Shown piece after piece: positions 53,785 to 58,927 of a stretch of 58,927 bases of DNA (position 1 is the first letter of the stretch; the number at the start of each line of letters is the position of its first letter). The notes beneath the pieces were generated by a model that saw only the letters and a program-made list of their open reading frames with translations, was not told the DNA's origin and did no database searches. The DNA is from Rickettsiales bacterium (GTDB lineage Bacteria > Pseudomonadota > Alphaproteobacteria > Rickettsiales > Rickettsiaceae): the NCBI GenBank assembly GCA_002402195.1, contig NVVL01000005.1, forward strand, positions 1-58,927, written 5' to 3'. The translations under genes were made by a program, and so were the position numbers.

Positions 53785-54300
53785 TTACAAAGATTTCAGC
53801 ACATTTGTTACAACGCCCCAAATATGCAGCTCGGGATTTTCTAAAACTGGTATAGGATCAAGGCTTGGATTCTCAGGAAGAAGATACGGCTTGCCATCAA
53901 TATATGACAAAGGCTTCACAGTTAGCGCAGAGTCAATAGATGCAACCACCATCTTCCCATCAACTGGCGTGATGCTGCTATCTACCAGCAATATGTCTCC
54001 GTCGTAAATCCTTGCATCAGACATCGACAACCCTTCAGCGCGCATACAGAATGTAGTTTCAGGATTTTTGATGAGCAGACTGTTCATATCCACCGTATCT
54101 TCAATATGATCGGCCACCAAAGACGGCGAGCCAACACGGATATTTGCTCTCAATAACGGAATTTTATACCCTCTGTTAAGGGCGAAATCTATTACCTCAT
54201 CCGCCAAATATTCAGGAACTCTTATCGCCTTTGTCGTAGTGCCATAACGCCCCTGCCCTCTCGGCCGGCCAGCTTTCGGCCTTTTGCCACCATGCGTCAT
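53785..54300 (-). CDS. UmuD-like S24 family autoprotease
   Basis: The 171-residue protein has a basic N-terminus (GGKRPKAGRPRGQG) with a helical segment, then a UmuD/LexA-type serine-lysine protease domain: GSPSLVADHIEDTVDMNSLL, catalytic Ser92 in RAEGLSM and Lys129 in LTVKPL, and a final WGVVTNVLK. The scissile site corresponding to UmuD Cys-Gly is Val56-Gly57. UmuD processing activates mutagenic polymerase V, but no umuC lies next to it, so it could also act as a repressor-like regulator. Confidence 0.8.
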   Translation of the reverse strand: MTHGGKRPKAGRPRGQGRYGTTTKAIRVPEYLADEVIDFALNRGYKIPLLRANIRVGSPSLVADHIEDTVDMNSLLIKNPETTFCMRAEGLSMSDARIYDGDILLVDSSITPVDGKMVVASIDSALTVKPLSYIDGKPYLLPENPSLDPIPVLENPELHIWGVVTNVLKSL

Positions 54301-54390
54301 AATTCCTTTTTCCTATTCGTCATGTTAATACGACAATAAAACTCTACTGAAGTTACGCACGTAGCTTCTAAAAAGCAACGCAAAGCATGT

Positions 54391-54627
54391 CTACAAATCA
54401 AGCGCTGCTCTATATAGATCCAGGATTGCTTCTTGCTCAGCTAATGATTCCTTATCCAATTTTCTCAGCTTCATCACTTGTTTCATAATTTTTGTATCAA
54501 ACCCATTAGCTTTGGCTTCGTCAAAAACTTGTTTAATATCGTCGGCTATATCGGCCTTATCGCTCTCTAGCTTTTCGATTCTGCTGATATATTGTCTTAA
54601 TTGGTCTACTGCAATGACTTCTGACAT
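54391..54627 (-). CDS. gapR: Chromosome-structuring protein GapR (DUF2312)
   Basis: GapR binds AT-rich overtwisted DNA ahead of replication and transcription in alphaproteobacteria. The 78 residues are the complete family domain: LRQYISRIEKLESDKADIADDIKQVFDEAKANGFDTKIMKQVMKLRKLD..SLAEQEAILDLYRAALDL. The ATG at 54627 is preferred, with AGAGA upstream; the TTG at 54633 is in frame. A TTAA-N7-TTAA box lies in the divergent gap. Confidence 0.92.
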   Translation of the reverse strand: MSEVIAVDQLRQYISRIEKLESDKADIADDIKQVFDEAKANGFDTKIMKQVMKLRKLDKESLAEQEAILDLYRAALDL

Positions 54628-54763
54628 ATTCAATTTCTCTATATTTATTAACTATTTTACTAATCCAATAATGCCACCATTGTAAAGCAATTAACAAAAA
54701 AAACTACAAAAATTTGCCTTCATAAGAAAAAAAGCTTGCACGGTTTAAGGCTTCTGGTTAACA

Positions 54764-54791
54764 TTAACCAATAGTTAAGCATGTTGCTTAA
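54764..54791. promoter_or_regulatory. CtrA-type box and adjoining operator-like palindrome in the gapR gap
   Basis: TTAA-CCAATAG-TTAA at 54764-54778 fits the CtrA consensus. Its second TTAA begins a palindrome TTAAGCA-TGT-TGCTTAA (54775-54791). The site lies between divergent gapR and the membrane-anchored gene. Confidence 0.4.
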
Positions 54792-54831
54792 ATGAATCAG
54801 TGATATTGGGATGTTAATAGGGAGTGTAGAG

Positions 54832-55368
54832 ATGTTATTATTAATGGTTGTGTTTGCCTTGCTTCAAGTGGGGCTTGTGTGGGCTGTTATTGCCTCAAAG
54901 CGAAAGGTAGACACAAAGAACATGCAATTAATTCAGTTTTATCTAGATACGAAATTTTTATGCAAAGGTCTTATTGACAGCTTAAAATTCCCAGAATCAT
55001 TAACTTTTTGCAATCGTTTCACCAGCGAGCTAAAGGAATATTTCAACCTTGAGGAAATCATCGTAATTGATAGTGTCGACATGCCAGCAAACAATGCAAA
55101 CACTGTTCTCAAAGATAGGGTGATTGAGTTTATTGAGAAAAATATGGACCATATCGCGCGCGGGCTGCATGATTTCAAGTTCACAACTTTCATTTTAGAG
55201 CTAGATGGCAAAGAATATGTGCTGCATATTTCAAGAATCCTGAGCAAAGGGGAAGGCGACGGATTCATCATCTGCATCGAGCTTGCCCCCAGCCTGCTCA
55301 GCAAAAACGAAATAGCCACTCTTGAAACTTGCATCAATATTCTCAGAACAAGATTAGTATATGAATAA
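54832..55368 (+). CDS. Membrane-anchored protein of unknown function
   Basis: The 178 residues begin with one transmembrane helix (LLLMVVFALLQVGLVWAVIA) and continue with a soluble part having a GAF/PAS-like mix (ELKEYFNLEEIIVIDS, KFTTFILELDGKEYVLHISRIL, GFIICIELAPSLLS). I do not recognise a family. The ATG at 54832 has GGGAG at ideal distance and is chosen over ATG 54811. It is divergent from gapR and shares the CtrA-type region. A sensory role for a partner kinase is possible but unsupported. Confidence 0.6.
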   Translation: MLLLMVVFALLQVGLVWAVIASKRKVDTKNMQLIQFYLDTKFLCKGLIDSLKFPESLTFCNRFTSELKEYFNLEEIIVIDSVDMPANNANTVLKDRVIEFIEKNMDHIARGLHDFKFTTFILELDGKEYVLHISRILSKGEGDGFIICIELAPSLLSKNEIATLETCINILRTRLVYE

Positions 55369-55445
55369 ATTGATGTGTCTGATATAATGGCCATTTTAAG
55401 TTACGTGCGTAACACGAACAGGGCTAACAAACCAAGGGAATAAAA

Positions 55446-56282
55446 ATGACACAAAAAACACCATTACCATTAGGGCAAAAAACAGAATATATCAGCCAGT
55501 ATGATAATAGTCTTTTATTCAGTATAAGCCGGTCAATCGCCAGAGACGAGATTGGCCTCAGCACCCTTCTCCCTTTTGCCGGCATGGATATTTGGAATTG
55601 CTACGAAGTTTCCTGGCTAAGCCCCAGCGGCAAGCCAAATGTACGCATCATGCGCTTTGTGGTAGCGGCAGATTCTGAATATTTAATCGAGTCCAAATCG
55701 CTCAAATTATATTTAAACTCCCTAAATAACAGCAAATTCAGGAGCGAGGCAGAATTACTAACCATAATAGAAAGGGATTTAAGCGCTGCTGCAAACTCAG
55801 AAGTGCACGCTACTTTCCACAGACTGGACTCTTTTAACGAGCAATCCCTCGCCACATTTAGCGGAATTAATCTTGATGATCTGGATGTAGAAATCTCCGA
55901 TTATAACGTAAATTCAGCCCTATTGACCCTAGCTCACGGGAATGAGCGCGCTAGTGAAACCCTCTATTCAAACCTACTCAAGTCAAACTGCTTGGTCACT
56001 CAACAACCAGACTGGGCATCGGTGCAGATTCAATATAGCGGACGCAAGATCAGCCACGAATCCTTGCTCAAATATTTGATCTCATTCAGAAACCATAACG
56101 AATTCCACGAGCAATGTGTCGAGCATATTTTCAATGACATAATGCAAAAATGCTCCCCAGACTCCCTAACCGTGCACGCCAAATACACCAGACGCGGCGG
56201 CGTCGACATCAACCCATACAGAAGCACAAAAAACCCAGTAGAAACAGTTGATGTAAACCTCTCCCGAGATGCTCGCCAGTAG
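55446..56282 (+). CDS. queF: NADPH-dependent 7-cyano-7-deazaguanine reductase, type II
   Basis: Reduces preQ0 to preQ1 in queuosine synthesis. The 278-residue length is that of the two-domain type II (YqcD/Escherichia-like) form. The catalytic cysteine is Cys182 in CLVTQQPDWASVQI, the conserved SFRNHNEFHEQCVEHIF supplies the NADPH/substrate region, and YTRRGGVDINPYRS closes the protein. It stands alone, without other queuosine genes in this window. A 16-bp tandem array follows it. Confidence 0.93.
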   Translation: MTQKTPLPLGQKTEYISQYDNSLLFSISRSIARDEIGLSTLLPFAGMDIWNCYEVSWLSPSGKPNVRIMRFVVAADSEYLIESKSLKLYLNSLNNSKFRSEAELLTIIERDLSAAANSEVHATFHRLDSFNEQSLATFSGINLDDLDVEISDYNVNSALLTLAHGNERASETLYSNLLKSNCLVTQQPDWASVQIQYSGRKISHESLLKYLISFRNHNEFHEQCVEHIFNDIMQKCSPDSLTVHAKYTRRGGVDINPYRSTKNPVETVDVNLSRDARQ

Positions 56283-56325
56283 GGGGGAGTAAAGCTTTGG
56301 ATGAGAGGCTTGACCAAAAGACTAC

Positions 56326-56417
56326 GAGGCTGCGTAGCACCGAGGCTGCGTAGCACCGAGGCTGCGTAGCACCGAGGCTGCGTAGCACCGAGGCTGCGTA
56401 GCACCGAGCTGCGTAGT
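56326..56417. repeat. 16-bp tandem repeat, five perfect units plus a partial
   Basis: GAGGCTGCGTAGCACC is repeated without change at 56326, 56342, 56358, 56374 and 56390, followed by a shortened unit to 56417. It lies between the convergent queF and ubiX. The perfect identity suggests recent expansion. Confidence 0.98.
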
Positions 56418-56457
56418 TATGAGGCATTAATGTTCCAAGATGCAAAAAGCAAGAAAA

Positions 56458-57039
56458 CTAAGGAGCAATCCCATTCCATCGGACAATTGCGGAGGTTTCT
56501 ATATCAAATAAATCAAGCACTCGGACGACGGAATGGGTGACGATCTCATCAATTGTGCTTGGCTTATTATAAAAAGCTGGAACGGGCGGAACTATCGCCA
56601 CTCCTGCCCGGCTTAGTTTCAACATATTCTCAAGATGAATCGCATGTAGGGGCGTTTCTCTTGTCATCAGAGCCAGTTTTTTCTGCTCTTTCATAACCAC
56701 ACTTGCTGCCCGCGCTATCAAATTATCCTCATATCCATTTGCGATTGCAGACAAGGTTTTCATGCTACAAGGCGCTATAATCATCCCATCTGTGCGAAAA
56801 GAACCACTTGAAATACGCGCGCCAATATCCGCTGGATTATATGAATAGCTAGCAAGTTTCTTAATCTCCGCGGGCGAGTGATCCGTTTCTGCGGCAATGG
56901 TCAAATGGGCAGCTTTTGAGATAATCAAATGCGACTCTATGCCAAGTTCCTTCAGCATTTCCAAAAGCCTCACCCCATAAATCGCCCCCGAGCTACCGGA
57001 GATACCAACAATTATTTTACGCATTTTGGTGTTGTTCAT
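56458..57039 (-). CDS. ubiX: Flavin prenyltransferase UbiX
   Basis: Makes the prenylated FMN cofactor of the UbiD decarboxylase for ubiquinone synthesis. The 193 residues show [21 protein letters not shown] (FMN site) at the start, [36 protein letters not shown] and [20 protein letters not shown], all UbiX features. Confidence 0.92.
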   Translation of the reverse strand: MNNTKMRKIIVGISGSSGAIYGVRLLEMLKELGIESHLIISKAAHLTIAAETDHSPAEIKKLASYSYNPADIGARISSGSFRTDGMIIAPCSMKTLSAIANGYEDNLIARAASVVMKEQKKLALMTRETPLHAIHLENMLKLSRAGVAIVPPVPAFYNKPSTIDEIVTHSVVRVLDLFDIETSAIVRWNGIAP

Positions 57040-57442
57040 TGTGATTCAGTTTGAGTTTACATTGGGCCTTGAGTTGTTCCAAAGATTGCATTCTAATGAC
57101 TTTTGCAGCAGTAAGCAATTTTTTTATCAAACTACATAAGCAAGCAAGGTCAAGAGAGCCGCATTAAGAATGTGGCAAAACATTGCATAAACTGTTAATA
57201 AGAAGCAAGCGCAATTTATGACAAAACGGAAATTTGATTAAAATTATAGCAGAAAATTAATCTATCGCTTGAGAGATTATTGAAAATAATTTACAATCAA
57301 TCGGATAAGCAAATGGCAAAAAATTAGAACCCGCGCCTTTGGTTGCCTGTTATTTTTTAACACTCGATGCTATTTATAGTTGACAAGAAAAACCACATGT
57401 TGTATAAACTCATTATTATTAATACTAAATAAAAATTAACTC
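57040..57442. other. Intergenic stretch before the histidine kinase
   Basis: About 400 bases, AT-rich, with no ORF I can support. It contains the kinase promoter at 57380-57408. Confidence 0.5.
57380..57408 (+). promoter_or_regulatory. Sigma-70 promoter of the histidine kinase gene
   Basis: Consensus TTGACA at 57380-57385, 17-base spacer, TATAAA at 57403-57408, 35 bases before the ATG. Confidence 0.75.
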
Positions 57443-58267
57443 ATGACTACCACCCGTATACCAGACGAAGTAATAACAGAATTAACAAATCAAATCGCTG
57501 TTTTGAAGCAAGAATTAACGCGTAGAGATGATTTCTTTACATATATTCATCACGAGATTAACGGTTTAATTCATAATATTCATTTTACTTCTGACGTGCT
57601 TTCCAACTCTTGGGACAAGCTTCGTCCAGATCATATCAAGGAATATATCGACATTATTTTTGAATCTGCAGAATACTTAAAAATAACCTCTACTGATTTA
57701 TTCGACGCAGCTCGTTTTAATCAGGATGATTTACAACGGAGTTTTGCTAAAGTAGATTTAGCGGAGCTAATCATCGATATTATAGAGCGTTGCAACAAGA
57801 TATTTCTGGTACAAAAAGATTTGCAGATTATCTTCAAAAACACTAAAAACAAGCCAGTTTGGGTTAATGGTGATGACAAAAAACTGAGACAAGTTCTGTA
57901 CAATTTACTTGTTAATGCGATTAAATATAGCAAACGCGGAACTATAAATGTGAGCCTTGAGTCAGCCCATCAAGAGGGCGCCCCTCAAGAGGGTACCCAT
58001 AAAAATGGCACCCATCAAGATGGAGCTCCTGCTTGGCAAGTGAATATCCAAGACCAAGGAATGGGCATTCCTGAATCTGATTTAGAGTCCGTATTTACTC
58101 CTTATTTCAGAGTCACAAAAAACAACAAAACCATTCCGGGTTATGGGCTGGGACTGTCTTTTTGCAAACGCCTAATTGATGCACATTCTGGTCAGATTTG
58201 GGTTCGAAACAACCAAAATGATGTCGGTGTAACATTTTCTTTCCAGATCCCCGCTTTTGCAACATAG
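57443..58267 (+). CDS. Soluble histidine kinase without sensor domain
   Basis: A 274-residue kinase with only a short coiled-coil N-terminus before the dimerisation domain. The phospho-acceptor is His37 in YIHHEINGLIHN. The ATPase domain shows N box NLLVNAIKYS, G1 box DQGMGIPESDLESVFTPYFR and G2 box GYGLGLSFCKRLIDAHSG. No transmembrane helix, PAS domain or receiver domain is visible, and no response regulator is adjacent. A pentapeptide repeat of the type HQEGA lies between the N and G1 boxes (57965-58024). It may feed the ChpT/CtrA or another orphan pathway. Confidence 0.9.
   Translation: MTTTRIPDEVITELTNQIAVLKQELTRRDDFFTYIHHEINGLIHNIHFTSDVLSNSWDKLRPDHIKEYIDIIFESAEYLKITSTDLFDAARFNQDDLQRSFAKVDLAELIIDIIERCNKIFLVQKDLQIIFKNTKNKPVWVNGDDKKLRQVLYNLLVNAIKYSKRGTINVSLESAHQEGAPQEGTHKNGTHQDGAPAWQVNIQDQGMGIPESDLESVFTPYFRVTKNNKTIPGYGLGLSFCKRLIDAHSGQIWVRNNQNDVGVTFSFQIPAFAT
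57965..58024. repeat. 15-bp in-frame tandem repeat in the histidine kinase gene
   Basis: Four units at 57965, 57980, 57995 and 58010 encode AHQEG, APQEG, THKNG and THQDG. The CATCAAGATG core also occurs in the waaA repeat. Confidence 0.9.
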
Positions 58268-58271
58268 ATTA

Positions 58272-58328
58272 AGTGCACGATAGCTAGACGAGTGCATGAT
58301 AAATAGATGAGCGTGTGGTAAATAAGTC
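58272..58328. repeat. 19-bp degenerate tandem repeat after the histidine kinase gene
   Basis: Three units at 58272, 58291 and 58310 (AGTGCACGATAGCTAGACG and two diverged copies) directly follow the stop codon. Confidence 0.65.
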
Positions 58329-58407
58329 ACCCCCTGTTAAAAGCGAAAATGAGCCAAATGACCGATGGATTAGAGTGGTTTTCGTTTTTCTATGTTTTTT
58401 TATTCTT

Positions 58408-58927
58408 CTAAGCTTCATTATTTTCTACAAAGCTTTCGATCTTTCTCAAGCAAAGTTTTTCTACAAGGTTATGGAAGTTTTTCACCATCTCAGCCATTTC
58501 AGTGAGCTCTTCTTCATCTACTTCATAGTATTTTTTATAGCGTGCATCTATGTAAGCTTTTTTGATTAAATCAAAAATGTGTTTATCACGCTTAGTTTCT
58601 TTGGGAAACGAACGCAGGAATTCTGGTTCTACCAAGGCGACTCCTTTCTCCAGCTCAACAAGATCGTGTAATTTACGACGATCATCTTTGAACACTAAAG
58701 AAGAAGCAATAAAAGCATTCTCGCATGCTTGATGCAACATAAAGGCTCTAATGTTTCTTCCTATAGCATTCTCACTAGGGCGTAATTTCAACGATCCTAT
58801 TAAAAATTCCTTAGCTTGTCCAAACCACTCTTTATAACTCGCTTTTGCTTTGCCTTTGCGCTCGGCTGGTGTGAATTTCTTCGGGCTAGCCATTTCATGC
58901 TTACCAGAATCATAGAGCAATATTCCT
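58408..58927 (-). CDS. Nucleotidyltransferase-HEPN protein, C-terminal part (cut by window end)
   Basis: The frame is open to the window edge, so the start lies outside. The visible 173 codons begin GILLYDSGKHEMASPK, which looks like the end of a MNT-type nucleotidyltransferase domain, and continue into a HEPN domain: FMLHQACENAFIASSLVF, KLHDLVELEKG, FLRSFPKETKRDKHIFDLIKKAYIDARYKKYYEV. In this fused family a nucleotidyltransferase and a HEPN domain share one chain; roles include toxin-antitoxin-like regulation. A TTG at 58920 is only an internal codon. The HEPN R-x4-H nuclease motif is not evident. Confidence 0.75.
   Translation of the reverse strand, partial: GILLYDSGKHEMASPKKFTPAERKGKAKASYKEWFGQAKEFLIGSLKLRPSENAIGRNIRAFMLHQACENAFIASSLVFKDDRRKLHDLVELEKGVALVEPEFLRSFPKETKRDKHIFDLIKKAYIDARYKKYYEVDEEELTEMAEMVKNFHNLVEKLCLRKIESFVENNEA

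Noticed and set aside
56326..56417. Could the 16-bp repeats be a CRISPR array or a coding repeat?
   Set aside because: No spacers, and the period is not a multiple of three; minus-strand frames across it are shadows.
58315..58569. Plus-strand ORF of 84 residues with predicted membrane helices
   Set aside because: Its second half is antisense to the HEPN domain gene, whose protein similarity is clear; the hydrophobicity is a by-product of the opposite strand.

Overview
The window reads as chromosomal DNA of an AT-rich alphaproteobacterium of the order Rickettsiales, probably an intracellular and flagellated lineage (Midichloriaceae or a flagellated Rickettsiaceae relative). The evidence is the combination of Rickettsia-like PdhB, a protein-lysine-methyltransferase-like protein with a regulatory domain, a DUF374 lipid acyltransferase, alphaproteobacterial ChpT, GapR, BamF-like and type II QueF proteins, flagellar rod genes, rpoN, and several large low-complexity proteins that look like host-directed effectors. 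No species can be fixed from the sequence alone.

Layout. 0.1-6.8 kb: minus-strand run fumC-chpT-lpdA-pdhC-pdhB-pdhA (fumarase, CtrA phosphorelay, pyruvate dehydrogenase). 7.0-7.6 kb: a VOC protein and a BamF-like lipoprotein. 7.7-25.4 kb: an accessory block with a lipase-like protein, a Lys-rich exported protein, a 1074-residue coiled-coil protein, an ABC exporter, two paralogous MSRKR proteins (one with ankyrin-like repeats), uup, rpoN on the plus strand, and a 1387-residue Pro-rich protein with a C-terminal membrane anchor. 25.9-31.7 kb: ftsH-tilS, the PKMT-like methyltransferase and an outer-membrane barrel. 32.2-36.8 kb: plus-strand waaA-lpxK-lpxL-dapE and tRNA-Leu(TAG). 36.9-40.6 kb: tig, a small lipoprotein and the flgB-flgC-fliE operon. 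40.6-41.4 kb: a decayed patch with a symporter fragment and an IS3 transposase remnant. 41.4-45.0 kb: an APH-like kinase, mlaC, mlaA and a TPR methyltransferase. 45.0-48.7 kb: aatA, a DUF374 acyltransferase and a wHTH-Fic fusion. 49.0-53.3 kb: recG-holB-gltX. 53.5-58.9 kb: a small conserved ORF, umuD-like, gapR, a membrane-anchored protein, queF, ubiX, a sensorless histidine kinase and a nucleotidyltransferase-HEPN protein cut by the window edge.

How it fits together. Envelope genes (WaaA, LpxK, LpxL, the DUF374 acyltransferase, MlaA/MlaC, BamF-like, the OMP) are spread over several loci. Cell-cycle control is represented by ChpT, GapR and a soluble histidine kinase, and TTAA-N7-TTAA boxes (the CtrA consensus) lie upstream of flgB, of the 1387-residue protein and in the gapR intergenic region. 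This suggests, but does not prove, that motility and an effector candidate share CtrA control.

Most unusual features: (i) FlgB and FlgC both begin with what look like Sec signal peptides, although rod proteins normally leave through the flagellar export apparatus; (ii) a dispersed palindromic intergenic repeat family with about a dozen copies; (iii) many short tandem duplications (15-26 bp) placed exactly at gene ends, gene starts or surface loops of housekeeping proteins; (iv) two neighbouring effector-like genes sharing an upstream cassette and a basic, nuclear-localisation-like N-terminus.
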